From assembly GCF_017356035.1 (NCBI RefSeq), contig NZ_JAFIQX010000011.1, positions 208,506 to 272,505 of the forward strand: DNA of 64,000 nt. Direction: 5' to 3'. Numbering within the stretch: position 1 is the first letter of the stretch; each line of letters begins with the position of its first letter. The position numbers and the translations under genes are program-made. Under the pieces are notes generated by a model. That model searched no databases and was not told where the DNA came from. It saw nothing but the letters and a program-made list of their open reading frames with translations. The DNA is from Longitalea luteola. GTDB lineage: Bacteria > Bacteroidota > Bacteroidia > Chitinophagales > Chitinophagaceae. This document shows positions 44,946 through 52,764 of this stretch, piece by piece.

Positions 44946-45569
44946 ATGTTGAGCGGTGTAGAGCAATTCGAGCGAATTCATAACCAAAATGGATCCATTG
45001 GTAGTCGTGCCGAGATGGAAAAATTTGAAAACCAGCTTCCTCACCATGTAAAAGAGGAACTAAAGAAGGGAAAACTCCGCTACGCCGATACGATTATTTA
45101 TTCGATTAAACACGTAGGTTCAAAGGTGGTTAAGATGTTTGAACCACAGGACGACCGGCAAGTGGGTATTTGCAGCATTGCCGGGGGTAAACTACCCAAA
45201 AATCAATGCCTTTTGGTTTCCGGGATTCAAGTATTTACAGGCGTATCCCCGAATACCGGTAAACCGCCTACGAAAGATGAGATCTTGAGCACAAGCACTA
45301 TTGGACTTGTCCAATCATGTTTGCCCTTACATAATGGTGAGTTTACGTTAAAAGCCAATCAGAAAATCATAGTGCCGGAAACATCCTGTAAACTTTTTTT
45401 TGGTCAGGGCTTTACTGGCTTTCCACCTGGATATTACAAATTGGAAAATCCCCGGCTGATTCAGGATGAATGGCAGATCGAGTTTACGTTTGAACTGGCT
45501 ACCACTCAGGGGTTGTTACCAAATCAACTTGTCTTTGTAGGGTTGCGGGGAACCATTACCACGCCTTAA
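44946..45569 (+). CDS. Coat-like protein 2 (paralog of 44200)
   Basis: 207 residues. From RAEMEKFENQLPHHVKEE onward it aligns end to end with the preceding protein: LRYADTIIYSIKHVGSKVV, QDDRQVGICSIAGGKLPK, NQCLLVSGIQVFTGV, GEFTLKANQKIIVPETS, PPGYYKLENPRLIQDEWQIE, FVGLRGTITTP. By eye about half of the positions are identical. The N-terminal Gly-Leu arm of the first protein is missing here. The 26-nt gap and same strand mean equal expression. A major/minor capsid pair is the simplest reading. Confidence 0.6.
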   Translation: MLSGVEQFERIHNQNGSIGSRAEMEKFENQLPHHVKEELKKGKLRYADTIIYSIKHVGSKVVKMFEPQDDRQVGICSIAGGKLPKNQCLLVSGIQVFTGVSPNTGKPPTKDEILSTSTIGLVQSCLPLHNGEFTLKANQKIIVPETSCKLFFGQGFTGFPPGYYKLENPRLIQDEWQIEFTFELATTQGLLPNQLVFVGLRGTITTP

Positions 45570-45595
45570 ATCTATTCTTTAGTTATGCTACTTAG

Positions 45596-46144
45596 ATGAA
45601 GATTAAAAAACATGGGTGGGCGGTTATAGCAGCCGGTTTGTTAACGCCGCCCTTACTGCTTTTGATTAAAAATCAAATTGAAAAAATGGCCAATCTAACT
45701 ATAGCGCAAAAGAACTTAAGGGCATTTCTTTTAATGATTCAATATAGTGAAGGCACGGCTGGTGCAAATGCCTATAGGACTTTATTTGGCAGCGGACTAT
45801 TCAGTGATTTTTCAAAGCATCCCAATAGGCGTATTACCAAATATGGTATTACCAGCACAGCGGCTGGCGCCTATCAAATACTGTATAGAACATGGTTAGA
45901 GATCGCTCAAAAGCTAAAACTCTTAGACTTTAGCCCTGCCAACCAGGACAGAGCGGCGATTGAACTGATTAAAAGAAGAAAGGCATTGGAAGATGTAATG
46001 GCGGGTAGGTTTTCACTTGCGATTGAGAAGTGCAAAAAAGAATGGGCCTCGCTTCCTGGTGCTGGTTATGGTCAACATGAGAATAGCATTAAAAATTTGC
46101 TGGCAGTCTATCAGATGGCCGGTGGAAGCGTAATGGCTGCTTAA
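45596..46144 (+). CDS. Membrane-anchored lambda-R-type endolysin (muramidase/transglycosylase)
   Basis: 182 residues. An N-terminal membrane segment (WAVIAAGLLTPPLLLLI) is followed by a domain that follows phage lambda R endolysin closely: the catalytic Glu in MIQYSEGT (residue 52), LFSDFSKHPNRRITKYG, STAAGAYQILYRTWLEIAQK, LKLLDFSPANQDRAAIELIK and KEWASLPGAGYGQ. Lambda R cleaves the MurNAc-GlcNAc bond as a lytic transglycosylase. An N-terminal anchor is unusual for a free lysin and suggests a membrane-bound or virion-associated enzyme that opens the wall during entry or exit. Confidence 0.9.
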   Translation: MKIKKHGWAVIAAGLLTPPLLLLIKNQIEKMANLTIAQKNLRAFLLMIQYSEGTAGANAYRTLFGSGLFSDFSKHPNRRITKYGITSTAAGAYQILYRTWLEIAQKLKLLDFSPANQDRAAIELIKRRKALEDVMAGRFSLAIEKCKKEWASLPGAGYGQHENSIKNLLAVYQMAGGSVMAA

Positions 46145-46163
46145 TTAAAATCAACAGTTTACG

Positions 46164-46541
46164 ATGGGAAAAAAAATAAAAAAGCGGTTTGATATTGAAG
46201 TCACTACGGAAAACACAGTTCACTCCAAAACATTTGAACTCGATAAAACGGTTGAGAAGGTGCATGGTTTACTGTTTACTTCAAACCGCGATGATCTTCT
46301 CTATTACAGGGGGACAGCGAAGGTAGAAATCAATTCAGAGGAAATCTTTGCCGAGGATTACGAAAGCAAGTTGTTGATGTCGGGCCTGAATGTGTCTCCA
46401 AATGATAGATATTACAATCTGGGAAGCATCCCGCCCGGCAACTTCAAAGTAAAGGTAGATTACCGGGATAACGCGGATGCACGCCTTCCATTTGCCGCCT
46501 ACCGCGTATCGCTGTATTTGGATTTGGAACTTAAAAGCTAA
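46164..46541 (+). CDS. Uncharacterised 125-aa beta-rich protein
   Basis: Not recognised. It starts with a basic MGKKIKKRFDIEV and is predicted to be mostly strands: KTFELDKTVEKVHGLLFTSN, YYRGTAKVEINSEEIFAEDY, NLGSIPPGNFKVKVDY. No leader or membrane helix. The order of strands is faintly like the outer parts of the next protein (46552), so both could be small structural beta-sandwich proteins, for example vertex or spike components. This is a weak inference from context. Confidence 0.6.
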   Translation: MGKKIKKRFDIEVTTENTVHSKTFELDKTVEKVHGLLFTSNRDDLLYYRGTAKVEINSEEIFAEDYESKLLMSGLNVSPNDRYYNLGSIPPGNFKVKVDYRDNADARLPFAAYRVSLYLDLELKS

Positions 46542-46551
46542 CCAGACTTAA

Positions 46552-47430
46552 ATGCAACAGTCAGTTATAATACACAGGGAACGAATCAACCGCGCTGGTG
46601 AAATGAAATATTTTCAAATTCCGCTACCTGGAACCGAAAAGAAGGTCATTGGTGTGGAAACCAGTATCTTTCTTTTAACCGCCCTTCCGGCACCAGTGCC
46701 CGACGGTGGTAGTTCTACCAATGAACCTTCGCCGTCGTGTCCCAATCCGGGCAACGCAACAATGACTGAGCTATCGAATCAAATCACGGCTGATCCAATT
46801 CGCATCCATGTATTTCAGATTGGTAATGCGGTAAATCCAACCTTTCAGTACAGTGTTGCAGTTTATTCAGTCACAGTTGCGGTAATTGCCGTTGGTGGCG
46901 ATACTCCAGCCACCATCGTTACGAAACTCGCTGATGCCGTAAACAATACAACACTTGCTGAATGGAATCAATTTGGAAGCAATGATGCTAATTATAAACC
47001 TACTGCTTCTGCCAACGCTGATCAATTGACTCTTACTTGCGATATTAATCATCAGTTTGCAGCGTGGGCAACCGGTTCTTGTACCGGCGCACCACCTCCG
47101 CCATCGGGACCAGTTTACGATCCGCTGTTTGTGATCAAAAACAATGACAAGGCCGGCGTACTATCACTACAAAGTCCCGATCGAACAGATATTTTTTACC
47201 AGGGTGAAGTGTTTCGAGAAGATCACAACCTCCGGTATGGTGATTACACTAGCAAACATTTTTTTGAGATAGAGCAATGGATAACGGGTAAAAGAAGATT
47301 TTCAGCCGAAGTGCTGATTACGACCCATTCACCATTGATTGAAGCTTACTATAAGGATGAATTTGGAGTGCTTTATAGAAAGGAAATAAGCTATCTACTC
47401 AACATTTTTGTTTGGCTGCAAAAACCTTAA
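46552..47430 (+). CDS. Beta-rich protein with an inserted, proline-flanked domain
   Basis: 292 residues. Residues 1-50 and 190-292 look like the two halves of one beta domain (VIIHRERINRAGEMKYFQIP ... DIFYQGEVFREDHNLRYGDY ... HFFEIEQWITGKRRFSAEVL). Between them lies an insert of about 120 residues (ATMTELSNQITADPIRIHVF to CDINHQFAAWATGSC), set off by Pro/Ser-rich hinges (PAPVPDGGSSTNEPSPSCP and APPPPSGP). An insert like this in a structural protein is typical of a host-facing or decoration domain. No family was recognised. Confidence 0.6.
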   Translation: MQQSVIIHRERINRAGEMKYFQIPLPGTEKKVIGVETSIFLLTALPAPVPDGGSSTNEPSPSCPNPGNATMTELSNQITADPIRIHVFQIGNAVNPTFQYSVAVYSVTVAVIAVGGDTPATIVTKLADAVNNTTLAEWNQFGSNDANYKPTASANADQLTLTCDINHQFAAWATGSCTGAPPPPSGPVYDPLFVIKNNDKAGVLSLQSPDRTDIFYQGEVFREDHNLRYGDYTSKHFFEIEQWITGKRRFSAEVLITTHSPLIEAYYKDEFGVLYRKEISYLLNIFVWLQKP

Positions 47431-47434
47431 GCGT

Positions 47435-47782
47435 ATGACAAGCGATCTGGCTTTGGAATATATCAGCAAGCGCATGTTGGAAATGGGATATGGCAACAGT
47501 TACCTGATCCGGTTTCGGCATCTACTCTTTCGGGCACAGGAAAAACGCGAACTAATAGGTTATAATCAATTATATATACTCATTGAACCCACCAAAGATA
47601 TTCGAATCGAAAGTGATGTGGGCCTGTACGATCAAAACGAAGATCACGCCAATGAGCTACAGTACGAACACCGGGGCGCAATAAAAATAATAAACCTCTC
47701 TCCCTTACTGAACAACGTTAGATTTATTCAGGCGATACCCATCAATCAACAAGAAAATGGCAGTAACCAACGAGAAGTATGA
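47435..47782 (+). CDS. Uncharacterised 115-aa protein
   Basis: Start at ATG 47435, four bases after the previous stop; an upstream in-frame start would overlap. A mixed helix/strand protein, for example LEYISKRMLEMGYGNSYLIR and YNQLYILIEPTKDIRIESDV. No motif, leader or membrane segment. Its end overlaps the next gene by 26 nt, so the two are translated together. The place between putative structural genes suggests a virion component or assembly factor. Confidence 0.55.
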   Translation: MTSDLALEYISKRMLEMGYGNSYLIRFRHLLFRAQEKRELIGYNQLYILIEPTKDIRIESDVGLYDQNEDHANELQYEHRGAIKIINLSPLLNNVRFIQAIPINQQENGSNQREV

Positions 47783-48590
47783 CCAATTTAAAATTGAACG
47801 CCTAAAAAACTTTTTAGAGGACATGGCGGCCAAAGGGCAGCCACGGTACTATGAAATTTTTGTCGATAGTTTGAAGGTGGTGCCCAAGACCGACAATGCG
47901 GAAGAATTTGAGAACTACGAGCGGTATATAGACGACACCACCGAAAAAGTGCGCATTGTTATCTATGGTTCAGGCCTCTCGCCCCGCAATGATCAGTATA
48001 GCTTTCATGTGCAACCAACCAGACAGGACAAAGGACTTAGCGGGTTTAATGGGTTAGGGGATTTAGACGGGATCATTCAGGAAAAACTCGCAACCCGTGA
48101 CCGGGAATATGAAATGACACGACTGCGCGAAGAACTGCAAAAAGTAAAAGATCAATTGGTCGAAGCCGAAGAGTATGCAGAAACGCTTGAAGAACAAATC
48201 AAACTGCTGCAGGACAATAAGTATAAGCTCGGTAGTATCAATGTGGCCGAACTTGCTTCGGTGGCCCTTGAAGGTATGATCCGTCGCAATCCACAGCTGC
48301 TAACAAAATTGCCCGGCGGCGAAGCGCTTGCCGGCATTATTGAGCAGGACAATCAGGAACGGCAGCAGTTAAGCAGTTCAGCCCAAGTAGAGGCCCAGGC
48401 ATCATTTCAAAAAAAATCTACCGATCAAATAAAGCCGGAGCAACTACGCTATATCCCACTGCTCCAACAATTAGACGCAGCTTTTAACACAGCGGAACTG
48501 GAAGTAGTCATGCAGGTATTGCAAAGGCTTGCCGACGAACCCACGAATCTTAAAACCGTTGCTGAATTACTGAATATTCAAACCCCGTAA
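47757..48590 (+). CDS. Coiled-coil protein with Gly-Leu motif
   Basis: 277 residues. An N-terminal mixed domain (YEIFVDSLKVVPKTDNAEEF, VRIVIYGSGLSPRNDQYSFH) leads to LSGFNGLGDLDG (nt 48035-48072), a ~60-residue coiled coil (MTRLREELQKVKDQLVEAEE) and a C-terminal helical bundle (LRYIPLLQQLDAAFNTAELE). The coiled coil implies oligomers. It may be a scaffold, connector or fibre-like part of the particle. It is not similar to a named family known to me. Confidence 0.6.
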   Translation: MAVTNEKYDQFKIERLKNFLEDMAAKGQPRYYEIFVDSLKVVPKTDNAEEFENYERYIDDTTEKVRIVIYGSGLSPRNDQYSFHVQPTRQDKGLSGFNGLGDLDGIIQEKLATRDREYEMTRLREELQKVKDQLVEAEEYAETLEEQIKLLQDNKYKLGSINVAELASVALEGMIRRNPQLLTKLPGGEALAGIIEQDNQERQQLSSSAQVEAQASFQKKSTDQIKPEQLRYIPLLQQLDAAFNTAELEVVMQVLQRLADEPTNLKTVAELLNIQTP

Positions 48591-48593
48591 ACT

Positions 48594-48776
48594 ATGAAGA
48601 AGTTTCATTATGACATTTCCATTGAAGCAAAGACGGAATCGGAAGCCGATGCCAAGATGACCGCCCTAACTACACTGGCACAAAAACTATCGCCCATAGA
48701 ACTGACCAAACTGGCGCACATCGTCAAGAACGACCCGGTAAAGACAGCTTTGGCAAAAAAGTACCTGGGTGTGTAA
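48594..48776 (+). CDS. Small 60-aa protein
   Basis: MKKFHYDISIEAKTESEADA then KMTALTTLAQKLSPIELTKL and a short basic end. It starts with one strand pair and continues as helices. It begins 3 nt after the previous stop, so it is coupled. The start FHYDISIEAKTESEAD.KM.AL resembles small conserved proteins found in Bacteroidota mobile elements. The function is unknown. Confidence 0.6.
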   Translation: MKKFHYDISIEAKTESEADAKMTALTTLAQKLSPIELTKLAHIVKNDPVKTALAKKYLGV

Positions 48777-48805
48777 TCAGTGATTATAGTTAATCCTGCA
48801 AAGCA

Positions 48806-49540
48806 ATGCTTAAACATGATTGCCATCATACCAACGGTTCACATAAACTTTCCGTTATGCCCAGTGCCAAAGATCAAAGTGATTTTACGCTCAAACAGAA
48901 GCTCCAGTACGCTGCAATAGGTTTGGTCCTGGTAGGCGGTGGTTTATATGTTGGACATCGCATACTCAGAAGCCAGGCGATCAAACGACAGGCGAACAAA
49001 TCGGCAAAAGAAGGTACCCCGGCTGATTTTGCAACCCGCATTAAAATGGCTTTTGAAAACAACGGCTGGTGGGGAACTGATGTGGAAGCCCTGCGTGCTA
49101 TTTTTCGCGAAATTCCCACTAAGGAGATTTTTTACGGTGTCATGCGCTCTTATAATACGGGCGGCAAAAATCTGATGCTCGATTTAAAAAGTGAGCTCAC
49201 CACTACTGAGTACAATGAAATGCTGGCCATTGCCGGGGCCAAGCCAGAGAAAGTTTCTACTGGTTATACACCACAAATTGGGCAGGCTCAGTATCAGGCA
49301 TGGGCAAAGCGTCTGAAAGCTGCATTTGATTACACTTGGGGGCCGAACCTTCCCGGCACCGATGAAGACGCTGTACGGTCGGTCTTTATGGAAATTCCAA
49401 CGCAAGCCGACTATGCGAAAGTAGCCGAAGCCTATCAATTATTGTATGGGCAAAGCCTGAAAAACGGACTGCTTCAGGAACTGGAGTTGTGGGAGTATTC
49501 CCCCCTTATGGCGATCATCACTAACAAACCCAAAGTTTAA
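48806..49540 (+). CDS. Membrane-anchored protein with two annexin-like repeats
   Basis: 244 residues; ATG 48857 is an alternative start that would remove 17 residues. A membrane helix (YAAIGLVLVGGGLYVGHRIL) is followed by two repeats with the annexin pattern GTD(E) ... AY..LYG..L...L..EL: the first WWGTDVEALRAIFREIPT ... NLMLDLKSELTTTEYNEML, the second GTDEDAVRSVFMEIPTQADY ... AYQLLYGQSLKNGLLQELE. Annexin repeats bind calcium and acidic phospholipids in eukaryotes. Bacterial versions exist but are rare. Membrane contact of a virion or host factor is a reasonable guess. Calcium-binding residues could not be verified. Confidence 0.7.
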   Translation: MLKHDCHHTNGSHKLSVMPSAKDQSDFTLKQKLQYAAIGLVLVGGGLYVGHRILRSQAIKRQANKSAKEGTPADFATRIKMAFENNGWWGTDVEALRAIFREIPTKEIFYGVMRSYNTGGKNLMLDLKSELTTTEYNEMLAIAGAKPEKVSTGYTPQIGQAQYQAWAKRLKAAFDYTWGPNLPGTDEDAVRSVFMEIPTQADYAKVAEAYQLLYGQSLKNGLLQELELWEYSPLMAIITNKPKV

Positions 49541-49546
49541 TACGGT

Positions 49547-50509
49547 ATGAAAACAAAGAAAAAGGCAAAGGTAAAGAGCAAACGGAAGAGAGTTGCAGCA
49601 GGCAAGAAGACATCCCGAAGTGCCAGCAAAAAGGTCGTCCTTGCTTCTGTAGCAGCGGGTCTGGGCCTGCTTAGTTTTTTTGGTTGGAAATATTTCAAGC
49701 GTAAAAAAGCGGCTACTTCCAGTAGTGATTTTGATGCCATTCTAAAAATGAGCAACAATTTGATTGAACCGCCAGCAGTATCACTGCCCGCTTATACGCC
49801 TTCAACGCCAGAGCCTAAAACGGTTTATACCTATAATAATAGTACAGCCGAGACGGGCGGTGATTTTCCGCTGAAAAAAGGTAGCCGGGGTGATAACGTA
49901 TTACGCTTGCAGCAGGCGCTTATTGCCAAAGGTCACGCCATCACAGCAGACGGTGTGTTTGGCCCCCAAACAGAAGCTGCGCTGAAGAAGGCAGGGTTTA
50001 TACCTCCCATTGATAAAAGCACCTTTCATGTTATCGTATCAGTTACACAAGTAGACGCCTCCGCCGTAGGAAAGGATCTCTATAACGCGGCCCGAGCAAA
50101 AAATTACACGGCTGCTATCAGTAGTCTTAAAAAACTAAAATCAACCGATGACTACGCCAAAGCCAGTGATGTCTTTAAAACTTTTTTTCTAAACGGAGTG
50201 CGTCAAACGTTGGTCAATGGACTGCTCAGCACCTTTTCGGCTGCCACCCAAAAAGATGTTATTAAACGGGAGTTTTTGCGCATGGGTCTCCAGTACGATG
50301 GCAGTAAGTGGGCACTTTCCGGGTTAGACGGCGTTTCCTTGTTAACCACTCAACCGACCACCATATGGGTAAATGCTAAAGAAAGTGTAAGTGTACCCGC
50401 TGGTATGGTGCTGGGCAGTAAGGTGGCTCAACGTTTGGATTACGCATTATTTGAAAACAAGGGCAAATATTTTTTAGTAAATACCAATGCCGTAAAACTT
50501 TTATCATAA
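49547..50509 (+). CDS. Membrane-anchored peptidoglycan-binding protein with annexin-like remnant
   Basis: 320 residues. A very basic head (MKTKKKAKVKSKRKRVAAGK), a membrane helix (VVLASVAAGLGLLSFFGW), then a PG_binding_1 domain (LKKGSRGDNVLRLQQALIAK and ADGVFGPQTEAALKKAGF, residues ~108-150). Further on, LKSTDDYAKASDVFKTFFLN followed by GVRQTLVNGLLSTF resembles the second half of the annexin-like repeat of the preceding protein. LSGLDGVSLL (nt 50317-50345) repeats the element's Gly-Leu motif. The basic head could face packaged DNA and the other side the cell wall. Confidence 0.75.
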   Translation: MKTKKKAKVKSKRKRVAAGKKTSRSASKKVVLASVAAGLGLLSFFGWKYFKRKKAATSSSDFDAILKMSNNLIEPPAVSLPAYTPSTPEPKTVYTYNNSTAETGGDFPLKKGSRGDNVLRLQQALIAKGHAITADGVFGPQTEAALKKAGFIPPIDKSTFHVIVSVTQVDASAVGKDLYNAARAKNYTAAISSLKKLKSTDDYAKASDVFKTFFLNGVRQTLVNGLLSTFSAATQKDVIKREFLRMGLQYDGSKWALSGLDGVSLLTTQPTTIWVNAKESVSVPAGMVLGSKVAQRLDYALFENKGKYFLVNTNAVKLLS

Positions 50510-50523
50510 TCAAATTTCTACCC

Positions 50524-50964
50524 ATGAGACGTAAGATCAAATACATTGTAGTGCATTGTACCGGCACCACACCGGATGCAACCATCGATAGTATTCTCAA
50601 GTTTTGGAAAGAAGTAAGGAAGTGGAACAATCCAGGCTATCACTATTTAATCAAACGTAACGGGGAAATTGTATCGCTGCTATCGGAAGATAAAATAGCA
50701 AATGGAGTAAAAGATTTTAATATAGAATGTGTTCATGTTGCTTATATCGGAGGGGTTGATAAAGCTGGTAATCGAACCGACAACCGCACACCGGCACAAA
50801 TTCGTTCTTTGTTTAACAAGCTCGTGGCTCTGTCGGAAAAATATCCCGGCGCGACCATATTGGGGCACCGCGACTTTAAAGGTGTCACCAAAAAATGCCC
50901 ATCCTTTGATGTGAGGGAGTGGCTGCGTAACTATACTCCCGATGAACTTGCAATTGCTGCCTAA
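50524..50964 (+). CDS. N-acetylmuramoyl-L-alanine amidase, T7-lysozyme type
   Basis: 146 residues of the Amidase_2 family: zinc ligands His11 in IVVHCTGT, His115 in ILGHRDF and Cys125 in VTKKCPSFD (Lys124 or Lys123 fits the catalytic lysine), with the substrate loop NPGYHYLIKRNGEI. No signal peptide, so export needs a holin or the particle. It cleaves the amide bond between MurNAc and L-Ala. Its stop and the next start share one base. The typical T7 lysozyme also inhibits RNA polymerase; there is no evidence for that here. Confidence 0.93.
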   Translation: MRRKIKYIVVHCTGTTPDATIDSILKFWKEVRKWNNPGYHYLIKRNGEIVSLLSEDKIANGVKDFNIECVHVAYIGGVDKAGNRTDNRTPAQIRSLFNKLVALSEKYPGATILGHRDFKGVTKKCPSFDVREWLRNYTPDELAIAA

Positions 50965-51620
50965 TGCTATCAGCTATTCAATCAGTCTTTCACTTTAATA
51001 ATTATGTGCTTTTTACCCGGCCCTTTGAACTCAACATTGTAGGTGTTCGGGCCAATACCACTACACCCAACCGTTTCGATGATCAAATACATGTGTTCTT
51101 TCAAAACCCACAGGGCCAAACCATCCACCTATCTTATGAAGCTACCACCGATCCGGGCACCTACTGGTTGCGTAATCCCTTAAATCTCCAGGGTACGGCC
51201 ATTTTGGCCCAGGGACAATATAGGGACTGCTATCAGATCGGTCTGCACCGGGGGCAATATGCTGCTTTAGTGCAAAAAAGGAAGGTTACCGTGCTTAGGG
51301 ATTACGACCGGGATGCCCTGCTTGATTTTCGAAATGGAAAGCCTGATACCGGAATGCACGGTATCAATATCCACAAAACATCCGGCAGTGGAAAAGCGCT
51401 CCATATAGACAAGAATTCGGCAGGCTGTCAGGTATTTGCCGATGCAAAAAAGTTCTCGGAGTTTATGCGTCTCTGCGAACTGCACCGAAAGCTATACGGT
51501 AACAGCTTCACTTATTCGCTCATCGATAGCAGAGCTATTGCGCGGGAGCAAAGAAAAAAGATGATCGCGGTCGGTATTGGCCTGGGTGCTGCATTTCTCA
51601 CTTATCAAACAATGAAATGA
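50964..51620 (+). CDS. YkuD/L,D-transpeptidase-like protein with C-terminal membrane anchor
   Basis: 218 residues. The middle carries MHGINIHKTSGSG (His132/His137) and, 15 residues on, KNSAGCQVF (Cys155), which follows the HG ... S.GC layout of YkuD-type peptidoglycan enzymes with a shortened active-site segment. The N-terminal ~120 residues are strands (FQNPQGQTIHLSYEATTDPG). A membrane helix (IAVGIGLGAAFLTYQTM) closes the protein. It may be a wall endopeptidase or a relative that binds but does not cut. The next gene overlaps by 4 nt, so the two are coupled. Confidence 0.7.
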   Translation: MLSAIQSVFHFNNYVLFTRPFELNIVGVRANTTTPNRFDDQIHVFFQNPQGQTIHLSYEATTDPGTYWLRNPLNLQGTAILAQGQYRDCYQIGLHRGQYAALVQKRKVTVLRDYDRDALLDFRNGKPDTGMHGINIHKTSGSGKALHIDKNSAGCQVFADAKKFSEFMRLCELHRKLYGNSFTYSLIDSRAIAREQRKKMIAVGIGLGAAFLTYQTMK

Positions 51621-51826
51621 TAAAAATAACAGAACTTCTTAAAGACAAAAACGGAGCTTTTAACCTTCGGGAACTCGCCATCGCCATATTCATTTTGGTT
51701 ATAGTTATTAGTTGGATAGCCAAGCAGTTTTATGGTAAGGAAGTACCAGAATATATGTTTTACTCCTTTGTGAGCTTGATTGCCGCCGGATGCTTTGGGT
51801 ATTCCATTGAAAAGAAATCTACTTAA
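51617..51826 (+). CDS. Holin-like membrane protein
   Basis: 69 residues with two membrane helices, LAIAIFILVIVISWIAKQFY and YMFYSFVSLIAAGCFGYSI, joined by a short charged loop, and a basic end (EKKST). This is the usual layout of class II holins. It overlaps the YkuD-like gene and precedes the spanin-like gene, the customary order in a lysis cassette. The function is inferred from size, topology and neighbours. Confidence 0.75.
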   Translation: MIKITELLKDKNGAFNLRELAIAIFILVIVISWIAKQFYGKEVPEYMFYSFVSLIAAGCFGYSIEKKST

Positions 51827-51854
51827 GTAAACTTTTAAAATTAATCCCTACACT

Positions 51855-52547
51855 ATGGCAACATTTCGATTCAAAACATCCCTTGTGCTTTTTCTATTGG
51901 GTTTTCTTGTTGGTTTTTGCACCTCTCAGCTTTTTGCCAGATGCAATCCCAATCCACCGGCGAATAAATCTGCTGTTGCGCCGGTAAAGGAGTTGGAGCT
52001 AAGGGCAAAGAGTGAACAAACCATTTTCTTAAATAAAATCTCTGCCCTTCAAAAATCAAATGAACAGCTAAATGAAAAATTGAGATCCACTCAATCGGAG
52101 TTGCAAAAAGCAAAACAAGTAACAGCCAATAAGGAACGCTCCATTAAACAACTGGTCAAACACAACGGATATGATTCAAAAAATTTGATTGAAAGAAGAG
52201 CAAAGGAATATCCTGCTGACACAGGCATAGCTTCACAGTGCGACTCATTGATTACCGAAGTAAATGCTTACCTCGATGAAAATCAAAGAAAGGATAGTTT
52301 GTATGAGCAACAATTGGAAATACTGGGGGATGCTCTTGATATTAAGGATTCTGTCATCAAAACTCATCAATCGGTATATTATTCCCTTGCTACGCTTTTT
52401 GATCAGTCGGTAGAACAAAAACAGATGCTTCAAAGTGAAAACCTGAAAATGCGCAAGTGGATGAAACGACAAAAGCGTAAAAATAAGCTACTCACGCTGG
52501 GTGCCATCGCCTTGGCAGGCTTTGCAGCCAGTTCCATTCTTCACTAA
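51855..52547 (+). CDS. Spanin-like coiled-coil membrane protein
   Basis: 230 residues. An N-terminal membrane anchor (LVLFLLGFLVGFCTSQLF), a periplasmic coiled coil of ~60 residues (FLNKISALQKSNEQLNEKLR) and a second helical part, then a C-terminal hydrophobic segment (LGAIALAGFAASSILH). An anchored coiled coil beside an endolysin and holin is the shape of Rz-type inner-membrane spanins. The C-terminal hydrophobic end is unusual for Rz, so a tail-length or virion role remains possible. Confidence 0.6.
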   Translation: MATFRFKTSLVLFLLGFLVGFCTSQLFARCNPNPPANKSAVAPVKELELRAKSEQTIFLNKISALQKSNEQLNEKLRSTQSELQKAKQVTANKERSIKQLVKHNGYDSKNLIERRAKEYPADTGIASQCDSLITEVNAYLDENQRKDSLYEQQLEILGDALDIKDSVIKTHQSVYYSLATLFDQSVEQKQMLQSENLKMRKWMKRQKRKNKLLTLGAIALAGFAASSILH

Positions 52548-52579
52548 TTCTTGTAAATAAAAATCATTATTTCATAGCC

Positions 52580-52750
52580 ATGAACGATAAAGCAATTGTG
52601 TCCACCACCACCTTAGTTGTGTCTCTGATTGCCTACTTGTATGCCAAAGAAGCTCAAAAGGATGCCGTACCATACATGCTTGTGGCTGGGTTCATTGGCT
52701 CTATTGTGGGAGAAACAATTGTAGAAAAAAGAAACAATCCCGATAAATAA
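52580..52750 (+). CDS. 56-aa membrane protein, second holin-like candidate
   Basis: MNDKAIVSTTTLVVSLIAYL, then YMLVAGFIGSIVGETIV and a charged tail EKRNNPDK: two hydrophobic helices in 56 residues. ATG at 52580, stop at 52750. It is in the same run and follows the spanin-like gene by 32 nt. It could be an antiholin to the 69-aa protein or a small virion membrane protein. Confidence 0.65.
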   Translation: MNDKAIVSTTTLVVSLIAYLYAKEAQKDAVPYMLVAGFIGSIVGETIVEKRNNPDK

Positions 52751-52764
52751 ACTTCTTAACACAA

